From Natronorubrum tibetense GA33 (lineage in GTDB: Archaea > Halobacteriota > Halobacteria > Halobacteriales > Natrialbaceae): DNA of 64,000 bases. The notes under the pieces are model-generated. The model made no database searches. It saw nothing but the letters and a program-made list of their open reading frames with translations, and was not told the origin of the DNA. The stretch lies in assembly GCF_000383975.1 (NCBI RefSeq), contig NZ_KB913017.1, positions 310,001 through 374,000 on the forward strand, read 5' to 3'. Positions 52,535 through 60,976 of this stretch are shown here, piece by piece. Both the position numbers and the translations under genes were made by a program. Each line of letters opens with the position of its first letter. Positions within the stretch are counted from its first letter, which is position 1.

Positions 52535-52927
52535 ATGGTCGAACAACTTCGTCTCGAGCAGGTCGGAACACCCGAATTCCTCGATTCGTTTTACTCGGTA
52601 CTGTCGAACGCGATCAGACGGAACGCCCTCCAGTACCTCCTGACCAATCAGGATCCGGTGTCAGTGGACCGGTTAGCCCTCGAACTCGCCGCGATCGAAC
52701 ACGGGGAGTCCGCCGAAGCCGTAACGAGCGAGCACCAACACGACCTCCGGATGCTTCTCACACACGTTCACCTCCCGTCGCTCACCGATGCGGGCGTCGT
52801 CACGTGGGATCGAGAGCGCGAACAGGTTACGCTGACGCCGTTGCTGGACCAACTTTCGGTGACGGGTTCGACGATGAACGGTCTTCCCGAACTGTCGATC
52901 TCGCCCCGGTCGGAGACGAGTCACTAG
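52535..52927 (+). CDS. Winged-helix DUF7344-type regulator
   Basis: A 130-residue protein matching the haloarchaeal DUF7344 winged-helix pattern: FLDSFYSVLSNAIRRNALQYLLTNQDPVSVDRLALELAA, then a helix with HDLRMLLTHVHLPSLTDAGVVTWDRERE. This resembles an ArsR-like fold with the recognition helix near HVHLPSL. ATG 52535 is the first start with homology; an upstream ATG lies 13 codons earlier. It probably regulates adjacent genes. Confidence 0.78.
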   Translation: MVEQLRLEQVGTPEFLDSFYSVLSNAIRRNALQYLLTNQDPVSVDRLALELAAIEHGESAEAVTSEHQHDLRMLLTHVHLPSLTDAGVVTWDREREQVTLTPLLDQLSVTGSTMNGLPELSISPRSETSH

Positions 52928-52993
52928 AGTCGTTCGTTCACAGCCTGCAACGCACGGTGGGACATTTAGCCCCTCGCCGACGTACCGTGGGCC

Positions 52994-53371
52994 ATGTACT
53001 CGGTCTCCGTCTCCCGATCCATTATCGCTCAACATTACCTGACGGTGCCCGACCCGGGCTCCGAGGGTGACCGCCACTCCCATCAGTTTACCGTCGAGGC
53101 GACCCTCCGCGGTCCGGAGGTAAACGAGTACGAGTACCTCGTCGACATCGACGACCTCGTCGACGCGATGGATACGGTGGCCGCGTTCTACGGCGACCGC
53201 ACGCTCAACGATCTCCCCGCGTTCGCGGGATCGAACCCGAGCGCGGAACGATTCGCTCGCGTCTTCGGCGATCGGCTGCTCGAGCGACTCGAGACCGACA
53301 CCGTCACCGAACTCCGGGTCGAGATCGAAGAGGACGACGTGGCCCGCGTGGCCCACGAGCGCTCGCTCTGA
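52994..53371 (+). CDS. 6-pyruvoyl-tetrahydropterin synthase-fold protein lacking usual catalytic residues
   Basis: A 125-residue T-fold protein of the PTPS/QueD family. The three zinc ligands are kept: His14 (IAQHYL), His28 and His30 (DRHSHQF). The later LVDIDDLVDAMDTVAAFYGDRTLNDL and SNPSAERFARVFGDRLLERL match the family. There is no cysteine at all, so the catalytic Cys is missing, and the usual Asp-His of LDHxxLN is replaced (YGDRTLN). It probably binds zinc and a pterin-like or other ligand but does a different reaction. The glycosyltransferase starts two bases downstream. Confidence 0.85.
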   Translation: MYSVSVSRSIIAQHYLTVPDPGSEGDRHSHQFTVEATLRGPEVNEYEYLVDIDDLVDAMDTVAAFYGDRTLNDLPAFAGSNPSAERFARVFGDRLLERLETDTVTELRVEIEEDDVARVAHERSL

Positions 53372-53373
53372 CG

Positions 53374-54483
53374 ATGGAGATCGGACTGGTCGTCGAAGGG
53401 GACCTCGAGCAAACGTCGGGCGGCTACCGCTACGATCGGAAACTCGTCGCCTTCCTCGAGGCACGGGGAGACGAGGTCGACGTGATCTCGCTCCCGGCGC
53501 GGTCGGACGGCGAGCGCGGACTCGAGACGGTTTCCGGTCCTCTCGAATCCGACCGAACGGTTCGCAGGCGACTGGACCGCCCGTACGACGTCCTCCTGCA
53601 GGACGAACTCTGCTATCCGACGCTGGCCGAGCACAACCCGCGACTCGAGCGACCCGGAGCAATCGTCTCGCTCGTCCACCTCCTCCGGACGCCCGACCCG
53701 GCAGTGGACGACTCTCGCGTGCGCGAACGCGAAAAACGTTACCTCGAGTCCGTCGACGCCGCGGTCTGTACCAGTTCGCACACCCGCGGTCGGACGACCA
53801 GCCTCGCGGATGGTGACCTGCCGACGCTCGTCGCCCCGCCGGCAGGGCGTCACGAGGGGGCGGCACTATCTGTCGACGCCGTCCGCGAGCGCGCCCGAAC
53901 CGATCCGTTTCGACTCGCGTTCGTCGGGAACGTCGTCCCGCGAAAGAACACCACGACGCTGCTCGAGGCGTTTGCACGAATCGACGAGGACGACGACTGC
54001 CGGGCGACCGTCGTCGGCTCCCTCGAGACGGATTCGACGTACGCTCGCGCGGTCCGCGAGCACGCACGCTCGCTCGGCGTCGAGGACCGGGTAACGTTTA
54101 CCGGGAGAGTCGAGACGGCCGTCCTCGAGTCGATCCTCGAGCGCTCGCACGTCCTCGCGGTGCCGGCCCGCTACGAGGGGTTCGGGATGGTCTACCTCGA
54201 GGCGATGGAGTACGGCGTCGTGCCGATCGCGAGCAGCGTCGGCGGCGCGAGCGAGTTCGTCGCGGACGGCCGGAACGGGTTCGTCGTCGACCCGACCGAT
54301 ACGGACCAACTCGCCGATCGACTGGGGGCGCTCGCGGCCGACCGCAACCGACTCGCGGCGCTGGGTACCGGAGCGCTCGAGAACGCCACAGCGCACCCCA
54401 CGTGGGACGAAACGCTGGGATCGGTTCGGACGTTTCTCCAGCAGTGCTGCGAGCGGGGGACGACCGGAGGTGGTCCGACGTGA
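53374..54483 (+). CDS. Glycosyltransferase family 4
   Basis: A 369-residue GT-B glycosyltransferase. The C-terminal nucleotide-sugar domain has FVGNVVPRKNTTTLLEAFAR, VTFTGRVETAVLESILERSHVLAVPARYEGFGMVYLEAMEYGVVPIASSVGGASEFV; the Glu of EGFGMVYLE is the family's conserved donor-site glutamate. No membrane anchor is seen. It lies two bases after the PTPS-like gene and overlaps the methyltransferase by four bases (GTGA), so these three are one operon. The sugar and acceptor are unknown. Confidence 0.93.
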   Translation: MEIGLVVEGDLEQTSGGYRYDRKLVAFLEARGDEVDVISLPARSDGERGLETVSGPLESDRTVRRRLDRPYDVLLQDELCYPTLAEHNPRLERPGAIVSLVHLLRTPDPAVDDSRVREREKRYLESVDAAVCTSSHTRGRTTSLADGDLPTLVAPPAGRHEGAALSVDAVRERARTDPFRLAFVGNVVPRKNTTTLLEAFARIDEDDDCRATVVGSLETDSTYARAVREHARSLGVEDRVTFTGRVETAVLESILERSHVLAVPARYEGFGMVYLEAMEYGVVPIASSVGGASEFVADGRNGFVVDPTDTDQLADRLGALAADRNRLAALGTGALENATAHPTWDETLGSVRTFLQQCCERGTTGGGPT

Positions 54484-55421
54484 CCGACTCGATGCAGACG
54501 TATCTCGAGGCCAAACGTACCGTCGACGACCGCGCGCTGAATCGGCGCGTCCTCGAGCGGTTCACGACCGCGCTTTCCAACCGACCGGAGCCGGTGCGGA
54601 TCGTCGAACTCGGCTGCGGTGTCGGCACCATGATTGCCCGATTCGCCGAGTGGGACTGCCTACCGGCGCGGGTCTCCTACCGCGCCGTCGATCGGGACGT
54701 TGCGAGTATCCAACGCGCGCGAGAACTGGTCCCCGCACGGCTCGAGGCGGCCGGCTATACGGTCGCTCCGCTCGAGTCGGAGGCCGACGAGACGGTCGAA
54801 GGCGGCATCCCAAAATCGACGACGGTCGGCGCTCGACCCGACGAGTCGGGCGGTGACGCGGCGACGCGACTCGAGATCACACTCGAGGTCGCCGACGGGT
54901 TCGGACTCGAGGACGACGCCGACGCCGTCGTCGCGGCAGCGCTGCTCGATATCGTCGCACTCGAGGATGCGATACCCGGGATCGCCGACCTCCTTGGGGA
55001 CGACGGCCTGTGCTACGCGCCGATCACGTACGACGGAGGAACGACGTTCGCGCCGCGGGATCGGTTGGACGACCGAATCGAAGCGCAGTACCACCGCCAC
55101 ATGGACGAGGTTCGGGACGAGGGAAGCAGCCAGGCCGGGAGCGAACTCCTCACGAGGCTCCCTCGGCAGGGGTGGGGTGTCCTCGCCGCCGGCGGTTCGG
55201 ACTGGATCGTTCGACCGAGAGAGGGCGAGTATCCCGACGACGAGGATGCAGTCGTCGGCCGGGTTCTCGAGACGATGGCTGACGCCCTCGAGGAGGTGTC
55301 GTCACCCGGACTCGAGGCCAGCGTGCGCGAGGGGTGGTTCGATCGTCGGTGGCGCGAACTCGAGGACGGTGAGCTCGTCTACGTCGCACACAATCTCGAC
55401 GTGCTGGCGCGGGTTCCATAA
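54480..55421 (+). CDS. SAM-dependent methyltransferase
   Basis: A 313-residue class I methyltransferase. Motif I is VRIVELGCGVGTMIARFAE (about 39-57), motif II region SYRAVDRDVASIQRA, and ADAVVAAALLDIVALEDAIPGIADLL fits motifs III-IV. An acidic insert at about 96-128 is unusual. The GTG start overlaps the glycosyltransferase stop. It likely methylates the product of the preceding enzymes. The region after 55421 is convergent with the rpl11 gene. Confidence 0.88.
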   Translation: MTDSMQTYLEAKRTVDDRALNRRVLERFTTALSNRPEPVRIVELGCGVGTMIARFAEWDCLPARVSYRAVDRDVASIQRARELVPARLEAAGYTVAPLESEADETVEGGIPKSTTVGARPDESGGDAATRLEITLEVADGFGLEDDADAVVAAALLDIVALEDAIPGIADLLGDDGLCYAPITYDGGTTFAPRDRLDDRIEAQYHRHMDEVRDEGSSQAGSELLTRLPRQGWGVLAAGGSDWIVRPREGEYPDDEDAVVGRVLETMADALEEVSSPGLEASVREGWFDRRWRELEDGELVYVAHNLDVLARVP

Positions 55422-55462
55422 CTAGGTCACTCACAGACCAGCGGCTCTCGAGCGCTGGGTTC

Positions 55463-55469
55463 GAAAAAG
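55463..55469 (-). terminator. T-run terminator after rpl11
   Basis: The minus strand has TTTTT at 55464-55468, about 33 bases after the rpl11 stop, in a short GC-rich setting. It is a plausible archaeal termination site. Confidence 0.4.
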
Positions 55470-55500
55470 GGGTCTCGTCCGGCGTCGACGTTCGTACCGA

Positions 55501-55989
55501 TTATGCGTCGGCTTCTGCAGCAAGAACGTCGTCGTACTCGCCGCCGTCGACCTTCTGTTTGAACTCTCGTGCGTCGTCGCCTTCGATGGTGACGCCCATC
55601 GAGGCGCAGGTGCCGACGACTTCCTTCGCGGCATTGATCGTGTCGTACGCGAGCAGGTCGGGGTGTTTCTGCTCGGCGATTTTCTTGACCTGGTCGACCG
55701 AGAGATCGGCGACGAAGTCCTTCTGGGGTTCGCCGCTCCCGGTGTCGAATCCGGCTTCGTCCTTGACGAGCGCCGCCGTCGGTGGGACACCGACGTCGAT
55801 CTCGAACGAGCCGTCGTCGTCGTAATCGACGGTGACGGGCACTTCCGTGCCGTCGAACGCTGCCGTCTGATCGTTGATCTGCTGTACGACTGCCTGCACG
55901 TCGACGGGGGTCGGTCCGAGCTCGGGACCGAGCGGTGGGCCAGGGTTGGCCTGGCCACCCGGAACGAGCACTTCGATGGTTCCAGCCAT
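55501..55989 (-). CDS. rpl11: 50S ribosomal protein L11
   Basis: A 162-residue archaeal L11. IEVLVPGGQANPGPPLGPELGPTPVDVQAVVQ is the diagnostic N-terminal part; the C-terminal rRNA-binding domain has QVKKIAEQKHPDLLAYDTINAAKEVVGTCASMGV. It forms the GTPase-associated centre with L10/L12. I chose the second in-frame ATG (55989), since archaeal L11 starts MAGTIEV; the one at 55995 would add only Met-Gly. It is transcribed alone. Confidence 0.96.
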   Translation of the reverse strand: MAGTIEVLVPGGQANPGPPLGPELGPTPVDVQAVVQQINDQTAAFDGTEVPVTVDYDDDGSFEIDVGVPPTAALVKDEAGFDTGSGEPQKDFVADLSVDQVKKIAEQKHPDLLAYDTINAAKEVVGTCASMGVTIEGDDAREFKQKVDGGEYDDVLAAEADA

Positions 55990-56010
55990 ACCCATGGAAA
56001 CCCGTGCGCG

Positions 56011-56020
56011 AGTTTTAAGG
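56011..56020 (-). promoter_or_regulatory. TATA box of rpl11
   Basis: The minus strand reads CCTTAAAACT, 22-31 bases before the ATG at 55989, giving a leaderless transcript. This contrasts with the L1 operon, which has a structured leader. Confidence 0.5.
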
Positions 56021-56129
56021 GTTGCTAATTCGGGCAGTCGTGTCTGTGACGGTCTGTCGTACGCTAGGCTCCGACGAATCAGTAGTAGTCGCTTCTGTGA
56101 CCGGTGCCGTGATCACAACAATCTAAAAG

Positions 56130-56155
56130 TACGTGTAGACGTACATCTACACGTA
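56130..56155 (+). promoter_or_regulatory. Perfect 10-base palindromic operator overlapping the vapB start codon
   Basis: TACGTGTAGA (56130-56139) and TCTACACGTA (56146-56155) form a perfect inverted repeat with a six-base spacer; the last base is the A of the vapB ATG. A TATA-like TCTAAAAG lies just before, at about 56122-56129. Antitoxins of this type bind palindromes in their own promoter, so this is the likely autoregulatory site. Confidence 0.75.
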
Positions 56156-56379
56156 TGGCGACGAAAAGCCTCACTATCACCGACGAAGCGTACGATCGGC
56201 TGAAAGCGCACAAGCGCGACGGGGAGAGCTTCACGGAGACGATTCTTCGTCTCACCGAGAGCGATCGAGACGTGATGAAAGGTTTCGGCGCAATGAAGGA
56301 TGTAGACGGGTATCGGGACGCCGTCGAATCGACGCGCGACGAGTTGAACGACGATCTCCGAGAGCGTGAGCGACGGTGA
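56155..56379 (+). CDS. VapB-type antitoxin (DUF7557-like)
   Basis: A 74-residue antitoxin. The first 40 residues (KSLTITDEAYDRLKAHKRDGESFTETILRLTE) form the DNA-binding module with a beta strand and two helices; the charged C-terminal half (DAVESTRDELNDDLRERERR) would wrap around the toxin. Its stop overlaps the vapC GTG start by four bases. It is expected to bind the palindrome at its own start and to neutralise VapC. Confidence 0.9.
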   Translation: MATKSLTITDEAYDRLKAHKRDGESFTETILRLTESDRDVMKGFGAMKDVDGYRDAVESTRDELNDDLRERERR

Positions 56380-56759
56380 TCGCGTTTGACACGACGTTTC
56401 TGGTCGACTATCTGGACGGCGAGAGTGCAACGCAGGCGTTCCTTGAGGACCGTGAAACGAAACCGTTCTACGCGCCATCACTCGCCTTGTTCGAAGCGTA
56501 CCGCGGAGCGGCTACCACGGCCGGTCCGTCCGGGATTGAGCGAGTCGCAACCGGCCTCGATTGGATCGAACCCCTCGTATTGTCCGATGGTGCTGCTCGA
56601 GAAGCCGCAGCGATCGAAGCGGAGTTACTCGAGAACGGAACGCCGATCAACCTCGGTGACGTACTGATCGCCGGCGTTTGTCGCCACAACGGTGCACGTC
56701 TCGTCACTCGAGATTCTCATTTCGAACGCGTCGACGGCCTGGAGACGGAGACGTACTGA
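56376..56759 (+). CDS. vapC: VapC-type PIN-domain toxin
   Basis: A 127-residue PIN-domain ribonuclease with a GTG start. The four acidic metal ligands are visible: Asp5 (IAFDTTFLVDY), Glu40 (LALFEAY), Asp95 (INLGDVLIAG) and Asp113 (LVTRDSHF). VapC toxins cut tRNA or rRNA when freed from VapB. All catalytic residues are present, so the toxin is probably active. The module lies between rpl11 and cutA, a common insertion type for such mobile gene pairs. Confidence 0.92.
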   Translation: MIAFDTTFLVDYLDGESATQAFLEDRETKPFYAPSLALFEAYRGAATTAGPSGIERVATGLDWIEPLVLSDGAAREAAAIEAELLENGTPINLGDVLIAGVCRHNGARLVTRDSHFERVDGLETETY

Positions 56760-56793
56760 TCGCGAAACGACAGGAACGATCGCCTACAGCGAG

Positions 56794-57096
56794 TTATTCG
56801 ACGCTTTCGGCCCGCCATTCCGCAAAGGATTCGAGGACGTGACTCTCGTCAAAGCGTTCGATACAGGGGACGTCGTAGGGATGGATCTCCTCGAGTCGGT
56901 CGACGAGGTTGTCGTAGGCGTCGTCGGTAGTCTTCGCGAGTAGGACGATCTCGTCGTCGTGATGGATCTCGCCCTCCCAACGGTAGGTCGACGTCGTCGA
57001 CAGTCGGTTGACGCAGGCCGCGAGTCGTTCCTCGACCAGCCGTTCGGCGATCTCGTCGGCGTCGGACGGCGGCGCGGTGATGTAGACGGTCGGCAT
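56794..57096 (-). CDS. cutA: Divalent-cation tolerance protein CutA
   Basis: A 100-residue CutA1 protein, the usual length. VYITAPPSDADEIAERLVEERLAACVNRL, TSTYRWEGEIHHDDEIVLLAKTTDDAYDNL and HPYDVPCIERF are diagnostic. It forms a trimer with ferredoxin-like folds, related to PII signal proteins, and has been linked with copper tolerance, though its function is unclear. It ends 34 bases from the convergent vapC. Confidence 0.95.
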   Translation of the reverse strand: MPTVYITAPPSDADEIAERLVEERLAACVNRLSTTSTYRWEGEIHHDDEIVLLAKTTDDAYDNLVDRLEEIHPYDVPCIERFDESHVLESFAEWRAESVE

Positions 57097-57204
57097 CGCT
57101 CGAGGCTACGATAGACAGCACAAAAAGCGCCGCGCACGTCGCTCGAGCGCGCCACGAGAGAGGATGTCGTCGATCGATACGACGACCGCTACAGGACCGA
57201 GCAG

Positions 57205-57396
57205 TTAGCTTCTGTTCTCGACGACCGGATTGAACGTGCCGTTGATATCCCACTCGTGAAGGCAGTGGGGGCTTCCGACCTGTTTCTCGCCGTCCTCGCG
57301 GACGAGTTGCCAGGCGTCGACGTTCGTATCCCAGTGTTCCGCTCGACCGCACCGTTCGCATACGCGGGCCGTTGGCGTCCGTACGTGTAGGCTCAT
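57205..57396 (-). CDS. HEWD-family zinc-ribbon-like small protein
   Basis: A 63-residue protein carrying VCERCGRAEHWDTNVDAWQLV and the name-giving SPHCLHEWDINGTFNPV. Cys13 and Cys16, with Cys45 and a nearby His, could bind zinc. The family is a haloarchaeal small-protein family with no known function. It is separated from pckA by 155 bases and lies on the same strand. Confidence 0.8.
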   Translation of the reverse strand: MSLHVRTPTARVCERCGRAEHWDTNVDAWQLVREDGEKQVGSPHCLHEWDINGTFNPVVENRS

Positions 57397-57524
57397 TACC
57401 GCACTGTGAGAACCACACACACATAACCTTGTTCCCCTCCGGCAAGTGCTGCCGTCCGGCGATTGTGACTGTCTTCGTATCGGACAGATTAGTCTCTCGA
57501 GCGGATAGTCGACCGCGAAACGGC

Positions 57525-57531
57525 AAAAAAA
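57525..57531 (-). terminator. T7 terminator of pckA
   Basis: The minus strand has a run of seven T at 57525-57531, about 20 bases after the pckA stop, preceded by a GC-rich CGCCGG. This is a good archaeal terminator. Confidence 0.55.
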
Positions 57532-57551
57532 CCGGCGTGATGCAGGGGCAA

Positions 57552-59063
57552 TCAGTAGACGGCGTCTTTGATCTCCTCGCGGAGTTCGTCGAACTGCTCG
57601 AGATAGGCGCGTCGGTCGGCCCGCAGGTCGGCGACCGCCTCGTCGTAGTCCTCGACGTGGTCGGGGACGTAGTAGTCCCCGATCTCGAGGCCGGGAACGG
57701 TCTCGGGGATCGTCAGTTCGGTCCGATCGTCCTGGGTCCACTCGATCGTCCCGCGTGCGGTCTCCGTGAGGATCGTCACGGACTCTTCGACGCCGACGTC
57801 CGCGGACTTCGCGCCGAGATAGCCCGTGTTGATGACGTAACACTCGGCCTCGAGTTCGTCGATCAGGTCTCGGAAGATGTTCCCCTCCTCGCCTTCGGAG
57901 CCCATGATGAACGGGTTCGTGCCGACGACGCGGATCGACTCGCCCGCTCGGGACGGGTCGCCCGCGCTGGTCTCGATCGATTCGCCGAGCATGAAGGCGA
58001 CGGCGGCCTGCTCGTCGGTCAGTTTCGCGACCGGCGGCATCAGCGGATTCCGGGTGATGAAGAAGACCTGGTCCATCCGATCGAGGTCGATATCCTCGGC
58101 CGCGCTCTCGAGGTGCTCGCGCTGGACGATCGCCCGGGAGTTCGCGGTGTAGCGGTCCTCGTCGAAGTGGACGGTGCCGTCGTCGTCGACGGCGACGTTT
58201 TCGAGGATCGCGTCCTCGTCCGTCGCGGCCTCGTAGAGTTCGGGCTGTTCGTCCTCGTCGAGACCGATGGTCTTGATGAACAGCCCCTCGCCCTCGCTGC
58301 CGGGGACGGAGCCGTCCGGGAGGATACCACAGACGTCGTCCTGGAGCATGGCGGCGTCCTCGTTGCCCTCGAGCCAGCAGCCGTGGGAGGTCAGGGTTGA
58401 CTTGCCGGTCGCCGAGAGCCCCATAAACACCTGGCCGACGGTCTGCAGTTCGCCGTCGTCGTTGCGAACGCGGACGCGCTTGCTGCCCGCGTGGAGGCCG
58501 AGTCCGCCCTGTTCTTTGATACGGTACATGAACAGCCGGAGGAACGACTTCTTGGCTTCGCCGGTGTAGTCGCTGCCGAGGACGACCGTCACGTTCTCGT
58601 CGGGGAGTACGCGGATCGCGGTCCGGTCGTAGTCGGGATCCTGTACCGTGTAGAGGTCGGGTTCGCGACCGTCGGTCGGCTCGAACAGGTTCGCCCACGC
58701 GAGTGCGATGCGGGCGTGTTCGACGGGAACGAAGAGACGGCAGCAGTACGTCGCCTCGGCGTGACGACCCATGAGACGGTCGACACAGAGCATCTCGCGG
58801 TCGCCGGCGCGGTCGATCGCGTCGCCGATCAGGTCGTGATCGTCGTCGTCGAACTCGTGGTCGACGGTGTTTCTCGTCCGATCTGAACTCCGCGATCGAT
58901 ACTCGCTGACGTACGACGGGGAACCGAACTCGGTCGTCGTCTCGTCGTCGGCCGCGAGTTCACGAAGCTCCGCAAGCGTTGGGTTGTACCGGACGTTCGA
59001 CGCGGTCGTCGGGTCGGGAAGCTGTCGAGCCAGCGGACGTGACTCCGCCCCGGTTTCGGACAT
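57552..59063 (-). CDS. pckA: Phosphoenolpyruvate carboxykinase (ATP)
   Basis: A 503-residue ATP-dependent PEP carboxykinase. The kinase loop is VFMGLSATGKSTLTSHGCWLEGNEDAAML, with metal-binding Asp-Asp in LQDDVCGILP. ARIALAWANLF, GLFIKTIGLDEDEQPELYEA and TRNPLMPPV are also family-typical. It turns oxaloacetate and ATP into PEP, CO2 and ADP in gluconeogenesis. A TATA box (GTTTATA on the minus strand, 59090-59096) lies about 27-33 bases before the ATG. Confidence 0.96.
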   Translation of the reverse strand: MSETGAESRPLARQLPDPTTASNVRYNPTLAELRELAADDETTTEFGSPSYVSEYRSRSSDRTRNTVDHEFDDDDHDLIGDAIDRAGDREMLCVDRLMGRHAEATYCCRLFVPVEHARIALAWANLFEPTDGREPDLYTVQDPDYDRTAIRVLPDENVTVVLGSDYTGEAKKSFLRLFMYRIKEQGGLGLHAGSKRVRVRNDDGELQTVGQVFMGLSATGKSTLTSHGCWLEGNEDAAMLQDDVCGILPDGSVPGSEGEGLFIKTIGLDEDEQPELYEAATDEDAILENVAVDDDGTVHFDEDRYTANSRAIVQREHLESAAEDIDLDRMDQVFFITRNPLMPPVAKLTDEQAAVAFMLGESIETSAGDPSRAGESIRVVGTNPFIMGSEGEEGNIFRDLIDELEAECYVINTGYLGAKSADVGVEESVTILTETARGTIEWTQDDRTELTIPETVPGLEIGDYYVPDHVEDYDEAVADLRADRRAYLEQFDELREEIKDAVY

Positions 59064-59433
59064 ATACGTAACCCACCAACAGCACGATGTATAAACATGG
59101 AGGATTTTGACCGGTGTGTGTCACGTCCTACCCATCCATTACCTGTCGTATGGCTGTTCATACGCGGTAGCGGGCCATTCGTAACTGGTTCGTTATGCGG
59201 AATAATATTGTCTGAAATGCGAGAGATGTGAGAATATACTCGAGTCAGAAATAATTCTAATCGACCGGCGGCGGTTCGGGAGGAGCCAGCCCGATTGTGC
59301 GGATGTCGGTGCCGATAGTCGCGACTGACCGTTCGACACAGACTCCCCTCGATACCGTCGGTTACTACGCGCAGCGTCGCCCGTGATCGGCGACTGGTTC
59401 CGATCGTGTAGGGTCGATGCAAGAAGGAAGGGA
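59064..59433. other. Intergenic region with the pckA promoter
   Basis: The right-hand end of pckA's promoter is at about 59090-59100. The rest, especially 59190-59265, is fairly AT-rich (GGAATAATATTGTC, GAATATACTC, AAATAATTC) but no gene, repeat or RNA is recognised. Confidence 0.4.
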
Positions 59434-59874
59434 TTACTCTGAGACGATGACCGTCCCGATCATGCCGCCGTAGACGTGGGGTTCACAGATGTAGTCGTAC
59501 TCGCCGGGCACCTCGAAGGTGTGCTCGTACGTCTCGCGGATTTCGATCTTGCCGCCCTCCTCTTCGTGCCAGGCGTCGACCGCGGTCTCTTGGTCCTCGT
59601 AGCCGCCGCTCGCGAAGTACTCCGCGTCCTCCGGTATGCCGTTGTCGAGGGCGGTCACGGTGTGGCGGGCGTCGCTGGTGTTCTTCCAGACGACGGTCTC
59701 TCCGACGCTCGCCTCGTACTCCTCGGGGACAAACTCGTTTCTGGTCATCCCGATATCACAGTCGTCGCCGCTGCAGAGTTCGTCGTCGCCGAAGGCGCTT
59801 CGAACCGACGAACAGCCCGCCAAGCTGACGGAGGCTGCGGAGCCGACGAGGGCGAGGTAGGCGCGCCTGTTCAT
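59434..59874 (-). CDS. Halocyanin-like type-1 copper lipoprotein
   Basis: A 146-residue membrane-anchored cupredoxin. The Tat-like signal with lipobox is MNRRAYLALVGSAASVSLAGC, Cys21 being the anchor. Copper ligands are His71 (ARHTVTAL), Cys130, His133 and Met138 (YICEPHVYGGMIG). Two more cysteines, in CSGDDC at 34-39, may form a disulfide. It would carry electrons at the outer face of the membrane, as halocyanins do. The family pattern is closer to plastocyanin/azurin than to copper-storage proteins. A TATA-like GTTATATC lies 23-30 bases upstream on the minus strand. Confidence 0.9.
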   Translation of the reverse strand: MNRRAYLALVGSAASVSLAGCSSVRSAFGDDELCSGDDCDIGMTRNEFVPEEYEASVGETVVWKNTSDARHTVTALDNGIPEDAEYFASGGYEDQETAVDAWHEEEGGKIEIRETYEHTFEVPGEYDYICEPHVYGGMIGTVIVSE

Positions 59875-60172
59875 ACGAACGCCTAGGGATAGTTGCGATA
59901 TAACGGCCCCGGTTCATTCTTCGAAAGTGGGACTGGTCCCCGGCGCGCGCCTCCAGTTTCGGTGCCTCTCGTTCGACTCCGGTTCCCACGGTTCTACCTT
60001 GAGCGCTGACGCTACGACCACTGACCTCGTCACGACAATCTGTGCACTCTTGATCGCGGCGGCCCGTGTCTGCCCTCACAGCCGCTGCTCGCACCCATCG
60101 TGCGACCACCGATTGTATCCGCCCGTGTCGAAACAAAAACACGTAAGGTGGCTGCCCATCGATTCGGCGAGT

Positions 60173-60898
60173 ATGCTCCCCCGGTTCGTCGGACGCCTCG
60201 GCGTCGCCGACGCGGTGACGATTGCAAACGCCGCACTGGGGTTCGTCGCCATCGTCATCGCCTTTGTCGACATCGCACTCGCCGCCCGACTCATTTTGCT
60301 TGCAGCAATCGCGGACGGACTCGACGGCATCCTCGCGCGTCGCTACGGCGGCACCGACGCCGGTCCCTATCTGGACTCGCTGGCCGATGTCGCCTCCTTC
60401 GCTGTTGCCCCCGCCGTCCTCGCGTTCGTCGTCGTCACCGACGGTCTCGAGATCGGCTTCGACGCGGTCACGAGCGAACTCCTCCTCGTGACGGCGATCT
60501 GTGCCCTCTTCGTCGCGTCGGCCGTCACCCGACTCGGGATGTACACGGCCTACGACATCTCCGGCAACTACACCGAAGGCGTCCAGACGACGCTCGCAGC
60601 GACGGTCCTCGGCGCTGCCATCCTCGCCGGCGAGAGCGAGCCGTGGCTCGTCCTTGCAGTCACGGGCGCGTTCTGTTACCTGATGGTCTCGCGGATCCAG
60701 TACCCCGACCTACTCGCCCGCGATGCCGGGATCATGGGCATCGTCCACGCGTTGGCCATCCTGATTCCCGATTTCGCCGGTCGGACGTTCCCCTACGCCC
60801 TGTTGACCCTCGGCATCGCCTACATGCTGCTCAGCCCGTGGTTCTACTGGGGCGACCGGGAACGCCGCGCGGAGCCCGAACTGCATGGAAACGCTTAG
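60173..60898 (+). CDS. pssA: Archaetidylserine synthase (PssA-like, linked to ArtA protein sorting)
   Basis: A 241-residue membrane enzyme of the CDP-alcohol phosphatidyltransferase family with about eight helices. The motif reads ADGLDGILARRYGGTDAGPYLDSLADVAS, with Asp48, Asp51, Asp68 and Asp72; the spacer before Gly64 is seven rather than eight residues. It joins serine to CDP-archaeol; in Haloferax this enzyme is needed for ArtA-dependent lipid anchoring of surface proteins. ATG 60173 starts the first conserved stretch; the frame is open upstream but without homology. Confidence 0.88.
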   Translation: MLPRFVGRLGVADAVTIANAALGFVAIVIAFVDIALAARLILLAAIADGLDGILARRYGGTDAGPYLDSLADVASFAVAPAVLAFVVVTDGLEIGFDAVTSELLLVTAICALFVASAVTRLGMYTAYDISGNYTEGVQTTLAATVLGAAILAGESEPWLVLAVTGAFCYLMVSRIQYPDLLARDAGIMGIVHALAILIPDFAGRTFPYALLTLGIAYMLLSPWFYWGDRERRAEPELHGNA

Positions 60899-60976
60899 GA
60901 CCTTCGTGGGACGACTGTAACGCATGTACACTGCCACGCGTCGGCGTTATCTCCCGGTCCAAATCCAGGTGGTACC

